Shown piece after piece: positions 7,453 through 14,880 of a stretch of 14,958 nucleotides of DNA (positions are counted from its first letter, which is position 1; the number at the start of each line of letters is the position of its first letter). Source of the DNA: an uncultured Oscillospiraceae bacterium (GTDB taxonomy: Bacteria; Bacillota; Clostridia; Oscillospirales; Acutalibacteraceae). The notes under the pieces were generated by a model. It searched no databases. It was not told where the DNA came from and saw nothing but the letters and a program-made list of their open reading frames with translations. The position numbers and the translations under genes are program-made. The stretch is from NCBI GenBank assembly GCA_902489595.1, contig CABUAS010000043.1:1-14958 (forward strand). Direction: 5' to 3'.

Positions 7453-7469
7453 TTAACACAGGCTTAACA
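7453..7469 (+). promoter_or_regulatory. Putative PhoP box (two TTAACA repeats)
   Basis: TTAACA at 7453-7458 and again at 7464-7469 are separated by exactly 5 nt, the 11-nt direct-repeat geometry known for PhoP binding in Gram-positive Pho regulons (TT[ACT]ACA-N5). A third TTAACA at 7487-7492 is 23 nt from the second. The pair sits just upstream of the pstS -35 box, an activating position. Binding by the regulator encoded in this operon is inferred. Confidence 0.65.
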
Positions 7470-7479
7470 TATATCTGCT

Positions 7480-7508
7480 TTCACAATTAACATGCAAGGA
7501 ATTATACT
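7480..7508 (+). promoter_or_regulatory. pstS promoter
   Basis: TTCACA (7480-7485) and TATACT (7503-7508) are separated by 17 nt. The predicted start is near 7515, about 35 nt before the pstS ATG. Both boxes deviate from consensus, as expected for an activator-dependent promoter next to the Pho box. Confidence 0.6.
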
Positions 7509-7549
7509 CTAAGTGTACTGAGGTACAGAAAAATTTGGAGGATAATATT

Positions 7550-8386
7550 ATGAAAAAAACAATTATCGCAGTAATCGGAGTATTGGCAAGTGTTTGCTTA
7601 ATCATCGGAATTTTTGCAGGCTGTAAGGGTGCAGTTTCAAAGCCACAGAACAGTAAGCAGACAGTATCAACCGACGGTTCAACATCAATGGAAAAGGTAA
7701 TGGGTTATCTCAGCGAGTCATATATGTCAGACAATGAGAATGTAACAGTAACATACAATCCGACAGGCTCGGGAGCAGGTATTCAGGCTGTTGCCGAAGG
7801 CAGATGCGACATCGGTCTTGCAAGTCGTAATCTGAAAGACGATGAAAAAGCAAATCTGAATGAAACAGTTGTTGCCATTGACGGTATTGCTGTTATTGTT
7901 AATAATCAAAACACGATTGATGATTTAACCATTGAGCAGATAGCAGGTATTTATAAAGGTGAAATCACGAACTGGAAAGAGCTCGGCGGAGCAGACGCAC
8001 CTATCGTTTTAATCGGCAGAGAGGCAGCATCAGGTACAAGAGACGGCTTTGAATCCATAACAGGCACAGAGGATTTGTGTAAATATTCACAGGAATTAAC
8101 ATCAACAGGTGATGTGGTACAGACCGTTTCATCAAATCCGAATGCTATCGGATATGCTTCACTTGCATCGGTCGGAGATACTGTAAAAGCTGTTAAAGTT
8201 GAGGGTGTAACACCAACAACCGATACCATTCAGAACGGAGAATACAAAATTCAGCGTAACTTTGTTTTTGTTACAAGAAAAGATGATAAGTTAAATGAAT
8301 CAGCACAGAATTTCTTTGATTTTGCAGCAAACGGTCAGGCTGATGATTTGATTGTTAAGGCAGGAGCAGTTCCTGTAAAAAGATAA
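7550..8386 (+). CDS. pstS: Phosphate ABC transporter, phosphate-binding lipoprotein PstS
   Basis: PstS captures inorganic phosphate outside the membrane and hands it to PstCA. It has 278 residues, in the range of the short Gram-positive PstS proteins. The signal peptide MKKTII plus hydrophobic core ends in the lipobox FAGC, with Cys25 as the predicted lipid anchor. Phosphate-binding motifs are visible: STDGSTSMEKV near residue 40, YNPTGSGAGIQAVAEGRCDIG at about 67-87 and GREAASGTRDGF at about 157-168. I chose the ATG at 7550, because GGAGG (7537-7541) lies 8 nt before it and falls inside a longer TTG-initiated reading. It is the first gene of the operon, behind the Pho box; pstC follows after 9 nt without a terminator. 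Confidence 0.95.
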   Translation: MKKTIIAVIGVLASVCLIIGIFAGCKGAVSKPQNSKQTVSTDGSTSMEKVMGYLSESYMSDNENVTVTYNPTGSGAGIQAVAEGRCDIGLASRNLKDDEKANLNETVVAIDGIAVIVNNQNTIDDLTIEQIAGIYKGEITNWKELGGADAPIVLIGREAASGTRDGFESITGTEDLCKYSQELTSTGDVVQTVSSNPNAIGYASLASVGDTVKAVKVEGVTPTTDTIQNGEYKIQRNFVFVTRKDDKLNESAQNFFDFAANGQADDLIVKAGAVPVKR

Positions 8387-8395
8387 GGTATTGTA

Positions 8396-9271
8396 ATGAA
8401 AAATATTAAGAACACAGTAAATGCAGTTGAAAAAGCAGTTAAGTTTGTATTCACTGTATGCGGTTTTCTTGTAATCGGTTTTGTGCTGTTAATTACAGTG
8501 TTTTTGATTATCAACGGTATGCCTGCAATCAAAGAAATCGGCTTTGCAGATTTCTTTTTCAACACAAAATGGGCATCAACGGCAACGCCTGCCTCATACG
8601 GAATACTGCCGTTTATAATGTCTTCTGTCTACGGTACATTAGGTGCAGTTATCATTGGCGTGCCGATAGGCATAATGTGTGCAGTGTTTATTGCAAAAAC
8701 AGCACCGCCGAAAGTCGCAAATGCAGTGAGCAGTGCAGTGGATTTGCTGTCAGGTATACCGTCTGTTGTGTATGGCCTTTTGGGCATGATTATCATTGTA
8801 CCCTTAGTCAGAAAAGCGTTTAATATACCTGACGGAGCAACTTTATTTTCGGCAATTCTTGTGCTTTCCGTTATGATTCTGCCGTCTGTTATTTCTGTAT
8901 CGACAACAGCAATAAGTGCCGTGCCAAAGGAATATGAAGAGGCATCGCTGGCATTGGGCGCAACTAAGACAGAAACAGTTTTCAAGGTTACGCTTCCTGC
9001 GGCTAAAAGCGGAATTGTCACAGCCATTGTTCTCGGAATCGGCAGGGCAATCGGCGAGGCTATGGCAGTTATGATGGTTGCAGGAAATGTGGCAAATATG
9101 CCCGGTTTGTTCAAAAGCGTACGCTTCCTTACAACGGCAGTTGCAAGTGAAATGTCTTATTCATCAGGACTGCAAAGGCAGGCATTGTTTTCAATCGCAC
9201 TGGTCTTGTTTATCTTCATAATGGCGATAAACATTATTCTGAATGTAACTGTAAAAAGGAATAGGGAGTAA
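8396..9271 (+). CDS. pstC: Phosphate ABC transporter permease PstC
   Basis: This is one of the two integral-membrane subunits forming the phosphate channel. The 291-residue protein has a first membrane segment at about 15-40 and about six in total. The cytoplasmic EAA loop, which contacts the ATPase PstB, is at 179-201 (starting EYEEASLALGA). The segment SGIPSVVYGLLGM at 119-131 is highly typical of PstC/PstA. The ATG is preceded by only a weak AAGG about 7 nt upstream, so expression may depend on coupling with pstS. pstA follows after 5 nt. Confidence 0.95.
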   Translation: MKNIKNTVNAVEKAVKFVFTVCGFLVIGFVLLITVFLIINGMPAIKEIGFADFFFNTKWASTATPASYGILPFIMSSVYGTLGAVIIGVPIGIMCAVFIAKTAPPKVANAVSSAVDLLSGIPSVVYGLLGMIIIVPLVRKAFNIPDGATLFSAILVLSVMILPSVISVSTTAISAVPKEYEEASLALGATKTETVFKVTLPAAKSGIVTAIVLGIGRAIGEAMAVMMVAGNVANMPGLFKSVRFLTTAVASEMSYSSGLQRQALFSIALVLFIFIMAINIILNVTVKRNRE

Positions 9272-9276
9272 GTAGA

Positions 9277-10143
9277 ATGAACGATAAAATATCTAAAAAA
9301 AGAAAAGTTAAGATTACTCTGCTGAATGCCCTTGTTTATCTTTCTGCAGGTATCATTATTTTAATGCTGATTGGTATAATCGGATATGTTTTTTACAGAG
9401 GTCTGCCGAATCTTTCCTTTGACTTTTTAACATCAACACCAAGTCTTATCAAGGATACAGTCGGCATTTTACCGAATATTTTAAATACGATTTATATCAT
9501 TCTGATGACGCTTGTTATCGTTCTTCCGCTTGGTGTAGGTGCTGCAATTTATCTGAATGAATACGCCAAAAACAAAAAGTTTGTCAGAGTCATAGAGCTT
9601 GCAACGGAAACCCTGTCAGGCATACCGTCAATTATTTATGGTTTAGTTGGTATGCTGATATTTGTTCAGTTTTGTTCGCTTGGAACAAGCCTTATTGCAG
9701 GTGCATTAACCCTTGTTATTATGACGTTGCCTACCATTATCAGAACAACGCAGGAAAGTCTGAAAACAATTCCGAATAGCTATCGTGAAGGCTCTCTTGC
9801 TCTCGGTGCAGGAAAATGGCATATGATACGCACAGTTGTTTTACCAAGTGCGGTTGACGGAATTGTAACAGGATGTATTTTATCTGTCGGCAGAATTATC
9901 GGCGAAAGTGCCGCATTATTGTTCACAGCAGGAATGGCGAACAATTTGTTTTACATATTTGAAAGCTTTCTGCCTGAAAAAGCAGGCTCAACACTGACTG
10001 TAGCACTTTATGTTTATGCTAAAGAACGAGGTGAATTTGATATCGCATTTGCAATAGCGGTAATCCTTATGGTGCTTACCTTTATTATCAATTTATCAGC
10101 AAAACTTGCAGGAAAAGTACTCAGAAAGCGAAAGGAAAAGTAA
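9277..10143 (+). CDS. pstA: Phosphate ABC transporter permease PstA
   Basis: This is the second membrane subunit of the phosphate importer, paired with PstC. It has 288 residues: a basic N-terminus (KISKKRKVK), a first membrane segment at about 14-40, the family segment SGIPSIIYGLVGM at 114-126 and an EAA loop at 168-190 (starting SYREGSLALGA). AGGGAG at 9263-9268 gives a good ribosome binding site inside the pstC end. Its TAA stop shares its last A with the pstB ATG, a one-base overlap that implies translational coupling. Confidence 0.95.
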   Translation: MNDKISKKRKVKITLLNALVYLSAGIIILMLIGIIGYVFYRGLPNLSFDFLTSTPSLIKDTVGILPNILNTIYIILMTLVIVLPLGVGAAIYLNEYAKNKKFVRVIELATETLSGIPSIIYGLVGMLIFVQFCSLGTSLIAGALTLVIMTLPTIIRTTQESLKTIPNSYREGSLALGAGKWHMIRTVVLPSAVDGIVTGCILSVGRIIGESAALLFTAGMANNLFYIFESFLPEKAGSTLTVALYVYAKERGEFDIAFAIAVILMVLTFIINLSAKLAGKVLRKRKEK

Positions 10144-10895
10144 TGGCAAATATGATAAAAACAGAAAATCTAAATCTGTGGTATGGTGAAAATCAGGCTT
10201 TAAAAAATATAAATATAGAAATTTCCGAAAAGCAGATTACCGCACTGATTGGACCGTCAGGCTGCGGTAAATCAACCTTTTTAAAAACACTGAATCGTAT
10301 GAATGATTTGGTAGACGGATGTAGAATTGACGGAAAAATATGGATTAATAATCTGGATATTTATAATAATACTGATGTGAATATGCTCAGAAAAAATGTA
10401 GGTATGGTGTTTCAAAAGCCGAATCCGTTTCCTATGAGCATTTATGATAATATTGCTTATGGTCCGAGAATACACGGAATCAAGTCCAAATTCAAGCTTG
10501 ACGAAATTGTTGAGCGTTCATTAAAGCAGGCTGCAATATGGGATGAATGTAAGGACCGCTTAAAAAAGAGTGCGCTGAGTATGAGCGGCGGTCAGCAGCA
10601 AAGGCTCTGTATTGCAAGAGCACTTGCAGTTGAGCCGAAAATACTCCTTATGGATGAGCCGACTTCAGCGCTTGACCCTATCTCTACATCAAAAATTGAG
10701 GATTTGGCACTCAAACTGAAAAAAAATTATACAATCATTATCGTTACACACAATATGCAGCAGGCAATGAGAATTGCCGATAAAACAGCATTCTTCCTAC
10801 TCGGTGAAATGGTTGAGTATAATAATACCGATATTATTTTTAATAATCCGCACAGTGAAAAAACAAAGGATTATATTAACGGAAGATTTGGTTGA
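10143..10895 (+). CDS. pstB: Phosphate ABC transporter ATP-binding protein PstB
   Basis: PstB is the cytoplasmic ATPase that powers PstSCA phosphate uptake. All ABC motifs are intact in 250 residues: Walker A GPSGCGKST at 37-45, Q-loop at Gln91 (FQKPNPFPMSIYDN), signature LSMSGGQQQR at 145-154, Walker B ILLMDEPTSALD at 167-178 and the H-loop histidine at 203. The FQKPNPFPMSIYDN and GPRIHGI stretches are specific to PstB among ABC ATPases. In most pst operons phoU follows; here the next gene is the response regulator. Confidence 0.97.
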   Translation: MANMIKTENLNLWYGENQALKNINIEISEKQITALIGPSGCGKSTFLKTLNRMNDLVDGCRIDGKIWINNLDIYNNTDVNMLRKNVGMVFQKPNPFPMSIYDNIAYGPRIHGIKSKFKLDEIVERSLKQAAIWDECKDRLKKSALSMSGGQQQRLCIARALAVEPKILLMDEPTSALDPISTSKIEDLALKLKKNYTIIIVTHNMQQAMRIADKTAFFLLGEMVEYNNTDIIFNNPHSEKTKDYINGRFG

Positions 10896-10902
10896 TTTTC
10901 TA

Positions 10903-10931
10903 TTGCTTAACAACGGTTATCGTTTTATAAT
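10903..10931 (+). promoter_or_regulatory. Internal promoter for the phoB/phoR pair
   Basis: TTGCTT (10903-10908) and a perfect TATAAT (10926-10931) are separated by 17 nt in the 66-nt gap between pstB and the regulator gene. The predicted start is near 10938, about 24 nt before the ATG. No TTAACA pair with 11-nt spacing accompanies it, which suggests basal, Pho-independent supply of the two-component system. Confidence 0.55.
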
Positions 10932-10961
10932 GAAAACAGAACAGAAACAGAGGTGATTTGT

Positions 10962-11642
10962 ATGATATTTATTCTTGAAGATGATGATAATATCCGCAAG
11001 TTGGTATGCTATGCTTTAAGCAAAGAGGGATATGGTGCTGAGGGCTTTGATAAGCCGTCATTGTTCTGGAAAAGAATGAATGATGAAACACCTCAGCTGA
11101 TACTTCTTGATATTATGCTGCCTGAAGAAGACGGACTTTCTGTTTTAAAGAAATTGCAAAGCAGTAAAAAATACGAGGACATTCCTGTTATTATGATAAC
11201 GGCAAAAAACAGCGAGTTTGATAAGGCAACAGGTCTCGATCTCGGTGCGGATGATTATATTGCAAAGCCCTTTGGTATGGTTGAGTTTGTATCAAGAGTT
11301 CGTGCAGTTCTGCGCCGTTATGAGAAAACAAGAAATAAAAATAATGTATATGAAATAGGTAAATTATATGTTGATTCCGAAAAGCATATTATTAAGGTTT
11401 CAGGAGAAGCGATAGAGCTTTCCTATAAGGAATACAAGCTTCTGTCTGTATTATTGGAAGCAAACGGCAAGGTTGTAACAAGGGATGAGCTGCTGCAAAG
11501 GGTGTGGGGTGAGTTTTATGAAGAGTCACGCACGCTTGATGTTCATATCCGAAAACTCAGAGTAAAACTAAAGGCAGCAGGGAATTATATAAAAACAGTT
11601 AAAAATATCGGTTATCAGTTTATGGGAGATACGAATGAATAA
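10962..11642 (+). CDS. phoB: Phosphate-type response regulator (PhoB/PhoP, OmpR family)
   Basis: This is a DNA-binding response regulator of 226 residues. The receiver domain (1-115) has acidic residues D7-D9, phospho-acceptor D50 (LILLDIMLPEEDG), T80 and K102. The C-terminal OmpR/PhoB winged helix (about 127-222) includes LSYKEYKLLSVLLEANGKVV and the recognition-helix region RTLDVHIRKLR. I chose the ATG at 10962, because AGAGGTGA sits 6 nt upstream and a longer GTG-initiated reading would include that site. Position after pstSCAB and before a PAS-containing PhoR-like kinase supports a phosphate-regulon role. The name PhoB versus PhoP is a matter of convention. The stop overlaps the kinase start by 8 nt. 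Confidence 0.9.
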   Translation: MIFILEDDDNIRKLVCYALSKEGYGAEGFDKPSLFWKRMNDETPQLILLDIMLPEEDGLSVLKKLQSSKKYEDIPVIMITAKNSEFDKATGLDLGADDYIAKPFGMVEFVSRVRAVLRRYEKTRNKNNVYEIGKLYVDSEKHIIKVSGEAIELSYKEYKLLSVLLEANGKVVTRDELLQRVWGEFYEESRTLDVHIRKLRVKLKAAGNYIKTVKNIGYQFMGDTNE

Positions 11643-13284
11643 AAAAATATTCCGCTCAAGTGTGGCGGTTGCATTGGCTGTGTTGCTGTCAAGCATTGTG
11701 CTGATTATGGGAATCCTTTTTCAGTATTTTGAAAATCAACTGCAAAGCGAGCTTGAAAGCGAGGCTAATTATATTGCCTACGCTGTTGAAAATCAAGGAC
11801 TTGATTATATTGAAAATTTTACTGACAGTGACAAGCGTATAACACTTATTTCACCTGATGGTGATGTTATTGCAGACACCTCTGCCGATGAATCAAAACT
11901 TGATGATCATTCAGGAAGGCAAGAGGTTGCGGATGCTATGAAAAACGGACAAGGTACAAGCATCCGTTATTCCGGCACACTTGCAGAAAAAACAGTATAT
12001 TATGCAATGAAAATGAATGACGGCAATATCCTGCGTGTTTCAACAACACAGTACACGGTTGTAACAATCTTAATAAGCCTGCTTCAGCCGATACTGATTG
12101 TTTTTGTTGTTGCAATCGCAGTGTCCTTTGCATTGGCGCAAAAAGTTTCAAAGTCAATCATTAAGCCTATCAATGAGCTTGATTTGGAAAATCCGTCAAA
12201 CAATGAGCCGTATGATGAGCTTGCTCCGCTGCTCAGAAAAATCTCAAAGCAAAAGCAAACGATTGAAAAGCAGATAAAGGAGGCTGAGCATAAGCAGGAG
12301 GAATTCAGGCTTATCACCGAGAATATGAAGGAAGGCTTTATTGTTGTTGATAAGCAAATGAACCTTTTGACCTATAATCGTTCTGCCTTGAAATTGCTTG
12401 GTATAGAAAAATCGCAGCCTGAAAAAATGCTGACGGATTGTGATGACAATTTGCTTTTTGCCATAGAAAAGGCTTTGACAGGAGAACGTGAAAAAGGCGA
12501 TTTAACATTTAATAATAACCATTATCGGCTAATTGCAAATCCTGTTTTGGAAGAAAATACCGTTATCGGTGCAGTTATTATCATTATTGATGTAACCGAA
12601 AGTGTTCAGCGAGAGCAGTTAAGACAAGAGTTTACCTCAAATGTTTCTCACGAATTGAAAACACCGCTCACATCCATATCAGGCTTTGCTGAAATGATGA
12701 AAAGCGGTGATACGCCTGCGTCTGTTGTAAAGGATTTTTCATCATCAATCTATGACGAGGCTCAAAGACTTATCACGCTGGTTAATGATATTATCAAAAT
12801 ATCAGAGCTTGATGAAAAAAAGGATAAGGCGGATTTGGAAGAGGTTGATTTGTTTGAGCTGTCATCCGATATCATTAACAGATTAGAGCCTGTTGCAGAC
12901 AAACGAAATATCTGTCTTAATCTGATTGGTGAAAGTACTGTTCTTTTGGGCAATGAAAAAATACTTGATGAAATGATCTATAATCTCTGCGATAATGCAA
13001 TCAAATATAATGTTGACAGCGGAACAGTTGATATTATACTCAGTGAAAGCAGTAAGCATATAAAGCTGACTGTAAGAGATACAGGCATCGGCATACCTCA
13101 ATCAGAGCAGGAACGCATATTTGAACGCTTTTATCGTGTTGATAAAAGTCATTCAAAAGCCATCGGCGGAACAGGCTTGGGACTTTCAATCGTCAAGCAC
13201 GCAGCAATTTATCATAATGCCGAAATCAAAGTAAAAAGCGAACTCAATAAAGGCACATCAATAACAGTAATGTTTAATAAATAG
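11635..13284 (+). CDS. phoR: Sensor histidine kinase, PhoR type
   Basis: This is the membrane sensor kinase partner of the preceding regulator, 549 residues. Membrane segment 1 is at about 8-31. An extracytoplasmic sensor region spans 32-138, and segment 2 is at about 142-167. A HAMP-like linker and coiled coil (KQKQTIEKQIKEAEHKQ) lie at about 168-222, followed by a PAS domain at about 224-320. HisKA carries phospho-acceptor H339 (SHELKTPLTS). The HATPase domain has an N box around N450/N454, G1 DTGIGIP (482-488), an F box FERFYR and G2 GGTGLGL (511-517). The 8-nt overlap with the regulator indicates coupling. A Pst-linked kinase of this build normally reports phosphate status through the transporter; the signal itself is not readable here. 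Confidence 0.92.
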   Translation: MNKKIFRSSVAVALAVLLSSIVLIMGILFQYFENQLQSELESEANYIAYAVENQGLDYIENFTDSDKRITLISPDGDVIADTSADESKLDDHSGRQEVADAMKNGQGTSIRYSGTLAEKTVYYAMKMNDGNILRVSTTQYTVVTILISLLQPILIVFVVAIAVSFALAQKVSKSIIKPINELDLENPSNNEPYDELAPLLRKISKQKQTIEKQIKEAEHKQEEFRLITENMKEGFIVVDKQMNLLTYNRSALKLLGIEKSQPEKMLTDCDDNLLFAIEKALTGEREKGDLTFNNNHYRLIANPVLEENTVIGAVIIIIDVTESVQREQLRQEFTSNVSHELKTPLTSISGFAEMMKSGDTPASVVKDFSSSIYDEAQRLITLVNDIIKISELDEKKDKADLEEVDLFELSSDIINRLEPVADKRNICLNLIGESTVLLGNEKILDEMIYNLCDNAIKYNVDSGTVDIILSESSKHIKLTVRDTGIGIPQSEQERIFERFYRVDKSHSKAIGGTGLGLSIVKHAAIYHNAEIKVKSELNKGTSITVMFNK

Positions 13285-13295
13285 AATGAGTTAAG

Positions 13296-13332
13296 AAAGG
13301 CAGGAAACTCTATATTTCCTGCCTTTTAATTT
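13296..13332 (+). terminator. Terminator of the pst-pho operon (possibly bidirectional)
   Basis: A perfect 12-bp stem (AAAGGCAGGAAA at 13296-13307 with 13315-13326, seven-base loop) is followed by TTTTAATTT. It begins 11 nt after the phoR stop. On the minus strand the stem ends in TTTCTT, so it may also serve the integrase remnant whose stop codon is one base beyond it. Confidence 0.85.
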
Positions 13333-13333
13333 G

Positions 13334-13492
13334 TTATGCATTAATTGCTTTTTGTTCCTTTTGATTTGCATATTCAACTAATCTTTTTCTGTTCTGCTCA
13401 AATACTTCGTCTACCATATGCGTATAGATTTTAGCAGTTACTGATATATCGGAATGTCCCATTAGTTCTTTTGCAACATTCAGCGGTACAAT
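13334..13492 (-). pseudogene. C-terminal fragment of phage tyrosine integrase
   Basis: The last 51 or so codons of a tyrosine recombinase survive. PLNVAKELMGHSDISVTAK is followed by IYTH with the nucleophilic tyrosine, and the box III histidine is in MGHSD. The catalytic arginine and HxxR boxes are missing, so it cannot recombine DNA. The open frame continues to an ATG at 13573, but residues 1-28 of that frame are antisense to MuF coding sequence and show no integrase similarity. The true break is therefore near 13490-13495. No ribosome binding site supports that ATG. Confidence 0.85.
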
Positions 13493-13597
13493 AAATGCTA
13501 TGAAAACGGCTTTATAGGCAGTCAATACAGCCTTCAGGGCTTTGGTGAGGGTATCACTATACCCATAGACCAAAATGAAGTTGTAAACGCTTTACAG

Positions 13598-14656
13598 ATG
13601 ACTTGTGACGGTGTAAAACTGTCTGATAAACTCGGCGGTGATACCGAACAGTTAAAAAAAGATGTTGTATCAGAAATGCAAAGGGGATTTTCAACTGAAA
13701 TGCAATATACTGATATTGCAAGAAACATCAGCAATTTGGGACAGGCTTCAATGGCAAGGGCGATGCGAATAGCAAGAACAGAGGGCGGCAGAATCCAGTG
13801 TAAGGCTGATTTGGATTGCGCATATCGTGCAAAAGAATTAGGTTGCGATACAGTTAAACAATGGAATGCAACGCTTGACAGAAAAACAAGACCGTCACAT
13901 CAGCGTGTTGATAAAGAGTGGAAAGAACTTGACGAGCCTTTTTCAAATGGTCTGATGTACCCTAAAGACCCAAACGGCAGTGCAGCAGAAGTTGTAAATT
14001 GCCGCTGCTCGCTTGATGATGTGCCACGCTGGTATGTTGAAGCAAGTGGCGGAAAATATCGCAGAGATAACGAAACAGGCGAAATAATTGAATGTAGCAA
14101 TTATGCGGAGTTCAAAGAAAAGTATTTGAATGATAAGGGCAGACTTGACAGAATAAACTGGAATAAGGTTGCTACGTCAACAGACAAAGAACAATTTAAA
14201 CGGTACAAGAATATTCTTGGTAAAAATGCACCGCAAACACTTGATGAATTTTGCAAAATCAAGTATAATGGCGGTAGTGATTATGCTATACTCAAACATC
14301 AATACAGGGATGGTAATCTTCAAAAGAAAATCAGAAATGATTATATTCTTGATATTGAAACAGGCAAACAAGGGAAGCATATCAAAGGGCATAATAATTA
14401 CCAACAAGGCAAAAGTTATCTTAATATTTCAATGGAAGATGCTCAAATGCTTGTTGATAAATATGCAGGAACAGGTGAAATACAGCGAGATAACAGCGGA
14501 AAATGGAAGCATACTGAAATTATCACACAAAATAAACAAAATATCGGTTATGTTGTTTCGGCTGTTAATGGTGAAGAAATAGAAACAAGTTTTTTTAAAA
14601 TTCATTATAGTAAAAACGGTACACATATAGTTCCGTATGCAAGAAAGGAAAAATAG
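13598..14656 (+). CDS. 5'-truncated phage MuF-like minor head protein with C-terminal polymorphic toxin (type 50-like) domain
   Basis: MuF proteins attach to the portal inside phage capsids; a known subset carry C-terminal toxin domains. The reading frame encodes 352 residues from the first ATG. Residues 50-140 show the MuF core: RIARTEGGR (57-65), DRKTRPSHQRVD (94-105) and NCRCSL (134-139). A linker (about 188-240, KYNGGSDYAILKHQYR) follows. The end (about 253-350) has KQGKHIKGHNNY, YAGTGEI and FKIHYSKNGTHIVPYA, which I recognise as resembling the polymorphic toxin type 50 (Ntox50) family, a predicted RNase. MuF-like sequence continues in frame upstream of the ATG to about 13496 (YENGFIGSQYSLQGFG), with no other start codon, and the frame closes at 13463. 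The natural start is therefore lost. No Shine-Dalgarno precedes 13598, so translation may be poor or absent. Stop and next start are adjacent. Confidence 0.75.
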   Translation: MTCDGVKLSDKLGGDTEQLKKDVVSEMQRGFSTEMQYTDIARNISNLGQASMARAMRIARTEGGRIQCKADLDCAYRAKELGCDTVKQWNATLDRKTRPSHQRVDKEWKELDEPFSNGLMYPKDPNGSAAEVVNCRCSLDDVPRWYVEASGGKYRRDNETGEIIECSNYAEFKEKYLNDKGRLDRINWNKVATSTDKEQFKRYKNILGKNAPQTLDEFCKIKYNGGSDYAILKHQYRDGNLQKKIRNDYILDIETGKQGKHIKGHNNYQQGKSYLNISMEDAQMLVDKYAGTGEIQRDNSGKWKHTEIITQNKQNIGYVVSAVNGEEIETSFFKIHYSKNGTHIVPYARKEK

Positions 14657-14878
14657 ATGAAAATAACAGAAATGGAAAAACAGATGTATTATGCTATCGG
14701 TCATCAGGTTGAAGTGAAATTGAAAGACGGCAATATTTGCAACGGCTTTTGTTCAGGCTATACAGGTTCTGTTGATAATGAACCTGAACCAGCAGAAATT
14801 GATATAAAAAAGGAAGGTTACAGCGGTCTTACTTGCATTACAGAACCCGAAATTGATACAATAACAATTATTGAATAA
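14657..14878 (+). CDS. Small acidic Sm-like protein, candidate immunity protein
   Basis: I do not recognise a named family with certainty. The 73 residues are acidic and short. The stretch GHQVEVKLKDGNICNGFCSGYT (15-36) has the pattern of an Sm-type beta barrel (G-x-V-x-V-x-L-x-D-G, then G), and the C-terminus ends in alternating T/I residues as a last strand would. The ATG directly follows the toxin stop codon with no gap, and AAAGGA lies about 9 nt upstream inside the toxin gene, so translation is coupled. A small acidic protein immediately after a C-terminal toxin domain is the usual place for an immunity protein. That role is inference from position only. Confidence 0.6.
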   Translation: MKITEMEKQMYYAIGHQVEVKLKDGNICNGFCSGYTGSVDNEPEPAEIDIKKEGYSGLTCITEPEIDTITIIE

Positions 14879-14880
14879 AT

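Noticed and set aside
8629..9114. 161-codon open frame antisense to pstC
   Set aside because: It mirrors a hydrophobic, biased gene, has no ribosome binding site or promoter, and pstC is certain on the other strand.
13493..13573. N-terminal 28 residues of the apparent 79-aa integrase frame
   Set aside because: This part is antisense to in-frame MuF sequence, so it is a by-product of the deletion junction.
14429..14704. 91-codon minus-strand frame over the toxin end and small gene, considered as an antisense antitoxin
   Set aside because: The Phe/Cys/Ile-rich composition is that of an antisense shadow, and no ribosome binding site or promoter is visible.
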